Shown piece by piece: positions 7,655 through 15,296 of a stretch of DNA of 47,507 bases. A program made the translations under genes and the position numbers. The stretch covers positions 1 through 47,507 of the forward strand of contig NZ_JACHNY010000014.1 in assembly GCF_014199625.1 (NCBI RefSeq). Direction: 5' to 3'. Every line of letters starts with the position of its first letter. The first letter of the stretch is position 1. The notes under the pieces are model-generated. The model had not been told where the DNA came from. It searched no databases and worked only from the letters and a program-made list of their open reading frames with translations. This DNA comes from Sphingomonas abaci. GTDB taxonomy: Bacteria; Pseudomonadota; Alphaproteobacteria; Sphingomonadales; Sphingomonadaceae.

Positions 7655-9670
7655 GTGAAGACCGACACATCCGATGACTTCCAGTTCAGCCTGGCAGGCC
7701 GCGTGCGCAACCTTGGTTTCGCGCCCTCTCCGTTGAACGCGCTGTTCCCGTTGTTCGAGGCAATCGCCAACGCGTTCCATGCCATCGAGGCGCGCTGGGA
7801 TCGTGAGGCGACGGCGAAGGGCGTCATCACGGTGACGATCCTACGCAGCAGCTCGGACGACGAAAACCCACCGGTCGCTGGCTTCCTGATTGAAGACAAC
7901 GGGATCGGGTTGAACACCGACAATTGGCGCGCGTTCCGCACCGCAGATACCGCCAGCAAGATCAGCCGCGGCGGTAAGGGGGTGGGTCGCCTTTCCTGGC
8001 TGAAGGTGTTTCAGAACACGCACGTCAACAGCAGCTTCAGCGAAGGCGGCTCAACGCTGCACCGGTCGTTCGACTTCGCTGTCGCCCAGAACGACGCCAG
8101 TCCGCTGATTGGCCATGAGTTGCGGCTTGCGGGTGCGACCCCGACCATCGGCACGAAAGTGCGGCTGGAGCCTTACGTGCAATCCTACAGTGCGCATTGT
8201 CCTCGCAAGGTCGACACGATAGCCGCGCACATCATTGGTCATTTCCTGCGCAACTTCGCCAGCTATGAAGTGCCATCCTTCACGCTTGTTGATCGTGCCG
8301 AGCGGATCAGCCTGCTCGATTTTTACAGCAGCAACGTCGAGTCCGACACGCCCGAGACATTGAAAGTCGTCCTCGAGCCCGGGGAAGAACCGATCGACGT
8401 TGATATGTACCACATCCTGCTCAACAAGGGATTGCGCCTGCACGACGGCGGCAAGCACTGGAACCTGTATGTGGGCGATGGCCGCGTTGTTCGCGACGAG
8501 AAAATCGATAATCAGCTTGGGCTTGGTTACATCGGTGAAAATAGCGACTCCGTCTATATCGGCTTGGTGTCAGGCGACTACCTGAACGGCCACGTTAATC
8601 AGGAGCGCACCAACTTCACGTTCCGCGAAGATGACTATCGCAGCCTGCATCAGGCGGCGGTCGACGCTGCCAAGCGACACCTAGCGCCCTATATCGAACA
8701 GGTTCGCACCAAACAGGCCGGTATTACCTCGCGCGTCGTACGTGAGAACCCGCAGTTTCTGGCCGTCGCCAGCAATATCCCGGCTTTCGTCGAGGAGCAT
8801 CTATCGCTCAACGCCAAGTCGGAGGAGGATATTTATATCGAGCTGGCGCGCCAGCGTCGACGCAAGCAACGCGAGACGAAGCGCGAGATAAAGGCACTAT
8901 CCGCCGGCAATGCCAGTGAGGTCGTCGACCGGGTGCAGAAGGTTGCCAGTGCGATCAACTCGGACAAGAAAGCGTCGCTCGCCGAATATGTCGTTAAGCG
9001 GAAGGAGATCCTCGATCTCCTCGACAGTTCGCTGGCGTACGTCGATCCGGAGAAGCGAGACTACTTGCGTGAGGAGATCGTCCATGACCTCATCATACCG
9101 ATCCGCTCGGATGGCGAAGCGCTCGACTATGAAGACCATAACCTATGGATTCTGGATGATCGACTAGCCTTCTATTCCTATTTGAAGTCCGACAAGCCCT
9201 TCACAACGTTTCTCACCGACAGCGACAGTACCCGCGAACCGGACGTCGCCGTTGTTTTCGATCGATCGCTGGCGTTCGACCGTGAAGGTACTGACGAACC
9301 GATTATCATTGTCGAATTCAAGCGACCCGGCCGACCCAACTACAGTCATAGCGACAACCCGGTCACGCAGGTGCTTGAATATGTAAACATCATGCGGAAC
9401 GGCGGAGCGTTCAAGGATCGCACCGGCAGGTTCCGCAAACCTATTCCTCCCAGCACCAGATTTATCTGCTTCGTCGTCGCTGATTTTACGCCAAAGCTGG
9501 TCGAGGTTGTATCAATGTCGATTGCTCAGAATAAAAGTGCGGATGGCGAGGGGTACTTTGGCTTTTCGCCCATCCACAATGCCGTCGTTGAGGTTCTGCC
9601 TTACAACAAGCTGCTTCATGATGCCCGGCTGAGAAACGAGGCCTTCTTTGCCAAGCTCGGGCTGAACTAG
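7655..9670 (+). CDS. GHKL ATPase fused to a C-terminal PD-(D/E)XK nuclease-like domain
   Basis: 671 residues. The N-terminus is a GHKL (Hsp90/gyrase B/MutL-type) ATPase: N box EAIANAFHAIE at about 29-39, G1 box IEDNGIGL near 80-87, G2 box GGKGVGRLSW near 106-115. A long central part includes a charged helical segment (RQRRRKQRETKREIKAL) likely to be coiled. The C-terminus shows a nuclease core: REPDVAVVFDR (Asp530) and IIIVEFKRPGR (Glu554, Lys556). Start GTG 7655 follows a GAGGGGA ribosome binding site. ATPase-nuclease fusions of this sort occur in anti-phage systems, and the surrounding genes fit that; the fusion is seen, the role is inferred. Confidence 0.8.
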   Translation: MKTDTSDDFQFSLAGRVRNLGFAPSPLNALFPLFEAIANAFHAIEARWDREATAKGVITVTILRSSSDDENPPVAGFLIEDNGIGLNTDNWRAFRTADTASKISRGGKGVGRLSWLKVFQNTHVNSSFSEGGSTLHRSFDFAVAQNDASPLIGHELRLAGATPTIGTKVRLEPYVQSYSAHCPRKVDTIAAHIIGHFLRNFASYEVPSFTLVDRAERISLLDFYSSNVESDTPETLKVVLEPGEEPIDVDMYHILLNKGLRLHDGGKHWNLYVGDGRVVRDEKIDNQLGLGYIGENSDSVYIGLVSGDYLNGHVNQERTNFTFREDDYRSLHQAAVDAAKRHLAPYIEQVRTKQAGITSRVVRENPQFLAVASNIPAFVEEHLSLNAKSEEDIYIELARQRRRKQRETKREIKALSAGNASEVVDRVQKVASAINSDKKASLAEYVVKRKEILDLLDSSLAYVDPEKRDYLREEIVHDLIIPIRSDGEALDYEDHNLWILDDRLAFYSYLKSDKPFTTFLTDSDSTREPDVAVVFDRSLAFDREGTDEPIIIVEFKRPGRPNYSHSDNPVTQVLEYVNIMRNGGAFKDRTGRFRKPIPPSTRFICFVVADFTPKLVEVVSMSIAQNKSADGEGYFGFSPIHNAVVEVLPYNKLLHDARLRNEAFFAKLGLN

Positions 9671-9719
9671 TTACTCGGAATCACGAATTTGCGCGGATGA
9701 CATAGCTGCGATTCCTATG

Positions 9720-10220
9720 TCAGCTAGGGAGGGCATCAGGTGGCACTACCGTCTCTGGTGGCGTATAAAGCTGGTCCCTAGTCGCGCGAACCACGTCGTT
9801 TACATATTCCGGCCATGGGCCGGCACCTGGTGGCATCGCAGCTTCTTCCTGTCGGTCCCGCAGGCGATTGCGGATCGTGCGGGCGGTGGTGCGGGTCGCC
9901 TCGTTGTCATCGTGCCAGGCGCCCCAGCGAACCCGCCAGTTAACGTATCGTGGCGCGAAAACCAGGAAGATCAAGGCCCCCACGCCGACGCCGTGTTCGC
10001 CAAGCAGCAGGATGGGAAGCGTGGCAATGGCGAATGCCTGAATCAGCGCCCAACAGGAACGATGACGGCGAAAGCCGTTCTGAACCAGCGTCGTCGGCCA
10101 CCACGGACCTGCGACTGCCCATGCCGCGAGCGCGACCAACAGGCCGGTCAACACCATGCTGACGACGAAACCGATCCACAGCAGCGCCTTGGGAGCAATG
10201 AAGGTCAAGAAATCACCCAT
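9720..10220 (-). CDS. Membrane protein of unknown function (last gene of a three-gene operon)
   Basis: 166 residues. Two hydrophobic N-terminal stretches (about 6-40) and a third (about 58-92, IQAFAIATLPILLLGEHG) suggest three or more membrane segments. A soluble, charged tail of about 70 residues follows, ending in proline-rich sequence. It overlaps the upstream membrane protein gene by 8 bases, so the two are probably translated together. I recognise no family. Confidence 0.55.
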   Translation of the reverse strand: MGDFLTFIAPKALLWIGFVVSMVLTGLLVALAAWAVAGPWWPTTLVQNGFRRHRSCWALIQAFAIATLPILLLGEHGVGVGALIFLVFAPRYVNWRVRWGAWHDDNEATRTTARTIRNRLRDRQEEAAMPPGAGPWPEYVNDVVRATRDQLYTPPETVVPPDALPS

Positions 10221-11031
10221 GCTGGCGCTGCGTGTCGAGGTCGCGCAGCTCGCGCAACAGATCGGTGGCCGGCGTCGAGACCACGATATCGTGGATGACC
10301 TTCTGGTCGAGGCTGATCACGTCTCCGACCGGACGTTCCGCGTAGCGAACCAGCGCAGGCTCGCTGGACGGCGTCCAACGTCGCGACGTGCCGGGCTTGA
10401 GTTCGAAAAGAAAGCGAGCAGGGGAGGCCAGGCTGATGCTCTGCGTTTGGCCATCGCTGCTCTGGCGGATGTCGGCGACCACGCCGCGATAGCCGACCCC
10501 AAGTCCGTCATGCTGGAGATCGGTCAGCACATAGGCGATCGGGCGATGACCGTGCTGCGTAGGCTTGATGATATGCGTGTAGGCCCAGCCGTGCCCGCCA
10601 AAGTCCCACCCTTCCGTAGCGACATCGAGTGCATCGTCGGCCATCAGCATGACGACTGCCAGCGTCGAGAAAATCGGTGCGCAAATGCCCCACACCAGAT
10701 CACTAGCGCTCAACGCGGCTGCCTTTGGCCCACCCTGCGCGACGATCAGCAACGTGCCGATCGGATTGACCGCGGGCGTCCGGTAATCTGCGGGCAAGAA
10801 GCGGCTGACGTCGATCAGAAGCGTTTGCACCAGCCCGATAGCAAGCCCGGTCAGCAGGTGCGCGATCAGGGAAACGGCGACCCCGATCGCCAGCACGCTC
10901 AATGCGTTAACCGGCAGATCCGGGCGCGCAACGGCGTACCGGCGGGCGCGGGTATTCCAGAGCAGGATTGCGAAGAAGCCAGGAAGGAGGATTGCAACGC
11001 CTGTGACAACGGCCAGCGTCAGTGAGAACAA
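10213..11031 (-). CDS. Membrane-anchored protein of unknown function, DUF6338-like
   Basis: 272 residues starting at TTG 11031. The opening hydrophobic helix with LLPGFFAILLWNTRAR, then a second (VNALSVLAIGVAVSLIAHLL) and a third near 130-150, recalls DUF6338-type proteins. The remainder is a soluble domain of about 120 residues rich in beta-type sequence. The gene starts 3 bases after the stop of the tiny upstream gene and overlaps the downstream gene by 8 bases: a tight three-gene operon next to defence genes. The function is unknown and the DUF assignment is tentative. Confidence 0.55.
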   Translation of the reverse strand: MFSLTLAVVTGVAILLPGFFAILLWNTRARRYAVARPDLPVNALSVLAIGVAVSLIAHLLTGLAIGLVQTLLIDVSRFLPADYRTPAVNPIGTLLIVAQGGPKAAALSASDLVWGICAPIFSTLAVVMLMADDALDVATEGWDFGGHGWAYTHIIKPTQHGHRPIAYVLTDLQHDGLGVGYRGVVADIRQSSDGQTQSISLASPARFLFELKPGTSRRWTPSSEPALVRYAERPVGDVISLDQKVIHDIVVSTPATDLLRELRDLDTQRQHG

Positions 11032-11034
11032 GGC

Positions 11035-11214
11035 TCAGGCCTCGACCAATTTCCGCTTACCGGTCGCCTGGTCAATGACCATCTTAGGGCGCTTGCCCGC
11101 AGCCTTCATAGCCTTGAGCTCCCGCTCGAGGCGTAACATGTCATCGTAACCGCCAAGCTGCCACGCGATCGAGGCGGTCTCTTGCTGTTCGCGAGGGGTC
11201 AGAACAGTGGCCAT
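11035..11214 (-). CDS. Small hypothetical protein (59 aa)
   Basis: A short open frame starting at ATG 11214 and ending at TGA 11035. It begins MATVLTPREQQETAS and ends TGKRKLVEA, with a charged, mostly helical middle (DDMLRLERELKAMKAAGK). It abuts the next gene with a 3-base gap, which argues that it is a real first gene of the membrane-protein operon. No membrane segment and no recognised family. Confidence 0.5.
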   Translation of the reverse strand: MATVLTPREQQETASIAWQLGGYDDMLRLERELKAMKAAGKRPKMVIDQATGKRKLVEA

Positions 11215-11293
11215 GTGGACAACATAGGGACGCGATCGCGCCGCGTCTATGGGGCACGGTCCTATACCAGCATCTGACGGCCTGAAGGCTTAG

Positions 11294-11689
11294 TCAGCCA
11301 GCGTTCGAAAGTGCGTCGATGATCCGACAATCGGCGATCGTTGTCGCGTCGCAGGTCGCTCCCCATTGCACGATCTCGGTTCTCAGCGCGGCGAGATCGG
11401 CGAGCTTGCGATCGATCTCATGGATGTGAACCGCGGCGATCGCATCGACCTCCGCGCAGGAGCCGCGCGGATCGTCTGCTAACCGCAGAAGGTCACGCAC
11501 CTGGTCGAGGGTGAAGCCAAGATCGCGCGAGCGCTTGATGAACGACAGGCGATCCAGGTGGGAGCCGTTGTAAACGCGGTAGTTCCCTCCGCTGCGGATC
11601 GGCGCCCCGATCAATCCTTCCGCTTCGTAGAAGCGTACCGTCTCGACCTTCAACCCGGTCAATCTTGCTATTTCACCGATCTTCATCAC
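11294..11689 (-). CDS. cadR: MerR-family metal regulator, CadR/PbrR-like
   Basis: 131 residues. The N-terminal winged helix-turn-helix (MKIGEIARLTGLKVETVRFY) is typical of MerR proteins; a dimerisation helix follows and the C-terminal loop holds metal ligands. Cysteines occur in RGSCAEVDAIA and in GATCDATTIADCRI, the same three positions that bind Cd, Zn or Pb in CadR, PbrR and ZntR. It is divergent from the CDF transporter at 11755, with the MerR-type promoter between them, so it probably activates that gene and perhaps czcCBA beyond it. The exact metal cannot be read from sequence. Confidence 0.88.
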   Translation of the reverse strand: MMKIGEIARLTGLKVETVRFYEAEGLIGAPIRSGGNYRVYNGSHLDRLSFIKRSRDLGFTLDQVRDLLRLADDPRGSCAEVDAIAAVHIHEIDRKLADLAALRTEIVQWGATCDATTIADCRIIDALSNAG

Positions 11690-11695
11690 AGACCC

Positions 11696-11728
11696 TTGAC
11701 CCTCTAGTGGGATGAGGGTTCATATAGG
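11696..11728 (+). promoter_or_regulatory. MerR-type promoter and operator of the CDF/czc genes
   Basis: The -35 TTGACC (11696-11701) and a -10 around CATATA (11721-11726) are separated by about 19 bases, the overlong spacer typical of MerR-activated promoters. An inverted repeat ACCCTC (11699-11704) / GAGGGT (11714-11719) lies within the spacer. It closely resembles known CadR/PbrR operators and points towards the CDF gene. Confidence 0.75.
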
Positions 11729-11754
11729 GGGTCCGACCCAACGAATCGAGCACG

Positions 11755-12426
11755 ATGATGGCGGACGCCTGTTGTTCAGCAAAGCGCGACACGATCGCGG
11801 AACTTGGCCGTAAGGCCGAGCAGCGACGCGCGCTGATCGTCGTCATGGTCATCAACCTATCGATGTTCGCCATCGAGTTCGGTGGTGGGCTGCTGGCCCG
11901 CTCGTCGGCGCTGATGGCGGACTCTGTCGACATGTTCGGCGATGCCGTGGTCTATGGGCTGAGCCTCTATGCACTCAATCGTGGCGCACGTTGGGAGGCG
12001 GGAGCGGCGATCGCCAAGGGCGGCCTCATCCTGGTATTCGGCATCGCCGTCCTCGTCGAAATCGCCGGTAAGATCGCCAACGGCGTGCCGCCGTCTTCGA
12101 CGCTGATGCTCGGCTTCGGCGGGGCGGCGCTGGCAGCGAACCTCACGTGTCTGGCGCTGTTGTGGCGTTTCCGCGCTGCGAACGTGAACATGGCGAGCAC
12201 CTTCGAGTGTTCGCGCAACGATGTCGCATCAAACATCGGAGTGCTCATCGCAGCGAGCCTCGTCCACCTCACAGGTGCCGCATGGCCCGACATCGTGGTC
12301 GGAGGCGTCATTGCGATTATCTTCCTCCGCTCCGCGTGGCGGGTGTTCGCGGATGCTATCCCCGCATGGCGTTTTGCTGACAGGTCCAGTGCCTACAATC
12401 GCCCTCATCGCGGAGAGAACGCATGA
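11755..12426 (+). CDS. Short cation diffusion facilitator family transporter
   Basis: 223 residues with about six hydrophobic segments. Metal-site sequences ALMADSVDMFGDA (TM2) and SRNDVASNIGV (TM5) are those of CDF exporters, which swap cytosolic Zn, Co or Cd for protons. The protein stops soon after TM6, lacking the usual cytosolic C-terminal domain of about 80 residues. The N-terminus carries MADACCSAK, a possible extra metal ligand. It is the first gene after the MerR-type promoter and its stop overlaps the next start by ATGA. Confidence 0.82.
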   Translation: MMADACCSAKRDTIAELGRKAEQRRALIVVMVINLSMFAIEFGGGLLARSSALMADSVDMFGDAVVYGLSLYALNRGARWEAGAAIAKGGLILVFGIAVLVEIAGKIANGVPPSSTLMLGFGGAALAANLTCLALLWRFRAANVNMASTFECSRNDVASNIGVLIAASLVHLTGAAWPDIVVGGVIAIIFLRSAWRVFADAIPAWRFADRSSAYNRPHRGENA

Positions 12427-12794
12427 CATCGGGTCGTCATGGTGATAGGCGCGTTCCCATGCTGGCCCGCGCCTGGTCCTTGCTGCTCCTCCTGCTGGCG
12501 TCGTCGCTCGTGATGACGGCGACCGTCCACGCGCGCGAAGTGCCGGGGCAGGCGACGACGATCGAATGCACAGGCGTCGTCCATGTAGATGGTGATGCCG
12601 ATCAGTCGCAGGGTGATGCCGACAAGGCGATCCCGCATCATCATGGAACCTGTCACGGACAGGCTCTGAGCATTCCGCAGGCTGACGCCATCCCGGTCAC
12701 CTTCAATATCGAGGGCGCTCGTCCCAAACCCGGTTTCGACGCCGTGCGGGCGCTGAGTTCCGTCGATCCGGCGTTGCGGCCGCCAAACGCCTGA
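12423..12794 (+). CDS. Small His-containing secreted protein (CzcI-like position)
   Basis: 123 residues with an N-terminal signal sequence (hydrophobic SLLLLLLASSLVMTA, probable cleavage after VHA). The mature part has an IPHHHGTCHG motif suited to binding a metal ion. It sits between the CDF gene and czcC, the position of CzcI-type small proteins, but no clear homology was recognised. It is translationally coupled to the CDF gene. Confidence 0.55.
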   Translation: MTSGRHGDRRVPMLARAWSLLLLLLASSLVMTATVHAREVPGQATTIECTGVVHVDGDADQSQGDADKAIPHHHGTCHGQALSIPQADAIPVTFNIEGARPKPGFDAVRALSSVDPALRPPNA

Positions 12795-12851
12795 CGGATG
12801 CTGCCGGCCGGGATGACCCGGCCTGACGACATTCGTTAGGATTCCTCGACA

Positions 12852-14129
12852 ATGCAGAAATTGTGCGCAGCCTTGCTGGCTGCGGCGTCGTGCGCCTCGG
12901 TGGCCCACGCGCAAGCCGGGCCGCCTGCGCCTATCACGCAGGCTGGACCGATCTATTCGCTCGACCAGGCGGTCGTCGCTGCCGGCGGCTCGGCGCCTTC
13001 GACCTCGGCCGCTACCGCTGCCATCGAAGCCGCACGTGCGGGCCGGACCGTTGCGGGATTGCGCCCCAACCCGGTCTTCCAAGGACAGATTGAGAATATA
13101 ACGGGCTCCGGACCCTATCGGGGCGTGCGCGCCGCAGAGACTACGGTCGGGTTCGCCATTCCGATCGAACTGGGTGGCAAGCGCAGCGCCCGGGTCGGAG
13201 TTGCCAACGCCCAACTCTCACGCGCCGAGATCCAGGCGGCCATCATAGCCGCGGACGTGCGGTTGCAGGTGACGCAGCTCTACGTCGAAGCGGTCGCAGC
13301 CGAGCGGCGGGTGACGACGGCGCGGGATCAGGCGCGGATAGCGGGCGACGCACTCCGCGCGGCAAGTGTTCGCGTGCAGGCCGGACGGGCGTCGCCGCTC
13401 GAACAACAGCGCGCCGACGTCGCGCGGATCAACGCCGAGGCCAACGTCGAGCGTCAGCTCCGACTTTCCGACGCGGCCCGGGCGAATCTGGCGCGACGCA
13501 TTGGTCAGCCGATCGATGGCCGTCTCGACGAGACGTTGCTCGATCGATTGCCCGACGCGGCGGCCTATGGGCCGGCGGCACCGGTACGAACGGTCGGAAC
13601 GCTGGCGCTGGCCGCAGCCGATGCCGACTTCAGCATCGCGGATGCGGGCGTAAGGCTCGCGCGCGCCAATCGGGTGCCGGACATCAACGTCGGTCCGGCG
13701 CTGCGCAGGCTGGAAGCGACGAACGACACCGCGGCCGTCTTCACGGTCTCGATACCGATCCCGGTGTTCAACAACGGCCGCGCGGCGATCGCACAGGCGA
13801 CTGCACAGCGTACCCAGGCGGACGCTCTTCGCCGGGTGACGGCGCTCGACATCGAGCAAGCCATCACTGACGCGCAGGCTCAGGCGGCGAACGCGGCGAC
13901 GACTGCGCGTGCGGCGTCCGGACCGGCTTTGGCGGCCGCGCAGGAAGCGGCTCGGATCGCGCGCATCGGATATCGCGAAGGCAAGTTCGGGCAACTCGAA
14001 CTGCTCGACGCCGAACGCACCCTCGCCGAGACGCGCGTCGCCGCGATCGACGCGCTCGCCAACTACCAGAATGCACGCGCGCAAGTGGAGCGGCTGACCG
14101 CCCCTGCGCCCGTTGGGGGAAACCAGTGA
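12852..14129 (+). CDS. czcC: CzcC, outer-membrane factor of heavy-metal RND efflux
   Basis: 425 residues, TolC-like. A signal peptide (cleavage near AHA-QA) is followed by two helical repeats with OEP-type sequence such as LEQQRADVARINAEANVE and GYREGKFGQLELLDAERTLAETR. The second is the CzcC signature. It forms the outer-membrane channel of the CzcCBA pump. Its stop overlaps czcB by ATGA. An AGGA ribosome binding site lies 12 bases before ATG 12852. Confidence 0.92.
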   Translation: MQKLCAALLAAASCASVAHAQAGPPAPITQAGPIYSLDQAVVAAGGSAPSTSAATAAIEAARAGRTVAGLRPNPVFQGQIENITGSGPYRGVRAAETTVGFAIPIELGGKRSARVGVANAQLSRAEIQAAIIAADVRLQVTQLYVEAVAAERRVTTARDQARIAGDALRAASVRVQAGRASPLEQQRADVARINAEANVERQLRLSDAARANLARRIGQPIDGRLDETLLDRLPDAAAYGPAAPVRTVGTLALAAADADFSIADAGVRLARANRVPDINVGPALRRLEATNDTAAVFTVSIPIPVFNNGRAAIAQATAQRTQADALRRVTALDIEQAITDAQAQAANAATTARAASGPALAAAQEAARIARIGYREGKFGQLELLDAERTLAETRVAAIDALANYQNARAQVERLTAPAPVGGNQ

Positions 14130-15292
14130 TGAAAAGCTATTATCTCGTGGGCGCAGCGACGGCCGCCCTCCTGCTGTCGGCATGCGGCGGTGGAAGCGAC
14201 GCCGGAAACGAAGCCGCTGCGAACGAGGCATCGAACAGCGCGTCGGCGAACGCCGGGGCGGAAGCACCGGCGCAGAAGGATGCCGTGACGCTCACGCGGG
14301 AGCAGATCGCCGCAGCCGGAGTCCAGATCGGCCGTCCGATCGTCGGAGGTGCGGGAACGATCGAGCTTCCTGCAATCATCGAAGGCGATCCGCAGGGCAC
14401 ACAGGTCGTGTCAGCTGCCATCGCCGGTCGGGTGGTCGCGCTCACGCGCAATCTCGGGCAGACCGTCGGCCGAGGTCAAACGATCGCCGTGATCGAAAGC
14501 CGGGAGGCCGCACAGATCAAGGGCGAGGTGCAGGCCGCACGTGCACGGCTGCAGCTCGCGAACTCCAATCTCGCGCGCGAACAGCGCTTGTTCTCGCAGA
14601 AGGTCTCGCCCGAGCAGGACCTGATCGCGGCGCGCACCGCAGCGACGGAGGCGCGCATCGCGCTGACCCAGGCGCAGAGCACCGTTTCGGCAGCCGGCGT
14701 CGGCGGGGCGGGACTGAACCGGCTGGGAATCGCCGCACCGATCTCGGGCCAGGTGATCGCACGGCCCGTGACCCTCGGTCAGACCGTGACGGCCGATGCC
14801 GAGCTCTATCGCATCGCCAATCTCGGCCAGGTGTCGCTGGCTTTGAACCTCAAGCCGGAGGATGCCGGCCGCGTCCGTCCCGGCAACGTCGTGACGGTCA
14901 AGGCCGCGGGCCGGCAGGCGACGGCGCGGATCACCTTCGTGTCGCCAGCGCTCGATCCCCAGACCCGCCTCGTGCCGTCGATCGCGACGCTCGACAATCG
15001 TGGTGGCACTTGGCGCGTCGGCGAACCCGTGACCGCTTCGGTCGAACTGACGGGCAGCGGCGGCAGCGGTGCGATCCGTGTGCCGACCACGGCGGTGCAG
15101 ACCGACGAGGGCAAATCGGTCGTCTTCGTACGAACTCCGAACGGCTTCCAGGCGACCCAGGTGCAGCTCGGCGACGCATCCGGTGACACGGTGATCGTCC
15201 GCTCCGGCCTGACCGGCCGTGAGCAGATCGCCACCACCGGCAGCTTCACGCTCAAGGCCGAACTCGGCAAGAGCGAAGCGGTAGAGGATTGA
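14126..15292 (+). CDS. czcB: CzcB, periplasmic adaptor (membrane fusion protein)
   Basis: 388 residues. It begins with a lipoprotein signal (LLLSACGGG) and a low-complexity Ala/Asn/Glu linker to about residue 48. The barrel-sandwich domain (GRVVALTRNLGQTVGRGQ) is split by a helical hairpin (about 135-190), with the matching half ISGQVIARPVTLGQTV and then the beta-barrel. It links the RND pump CzcA to CzcC. It lacks the long His-rich C-terminal or zinc-binding extension of Cupriavidus CzcB. Only 4 bases separate it from czcA. Confidence 0.92.
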   Translation: MMKSYYLVGAATAALLLSACGGGSDAGNEAAANEASNSASANAGAEAPAQKDAVTLTREQIAAAGVQIGRPIVGGAGTIELPAIIEGDPQGTQVVSAAIAGRVVALTRNLGQTVGRGQTIAVIESREAAQIKGEVQAARARLQLANSNLAREQRLFSQKVSPEQDLIAARTAATEARIALTQAQSTVSAAGVGGAGLNRLGIAAPISGQVIARPVTLGQTVTADAELYRIANLGQVSLALNLKPEDAGRVRPGNVVTVKAAGRQATARITFVSPALDPQTRLVPSIATLDNRGGTWRVGEPVTASVELTGSGGSGAIRVPTTAVQTDEGKSVVFVRTPNGFQATQVQLGDASGDTVIVRSGLTGREQIATTGSFTLKAELGKSEAVED

Positions 15293-15296
15293 GATC

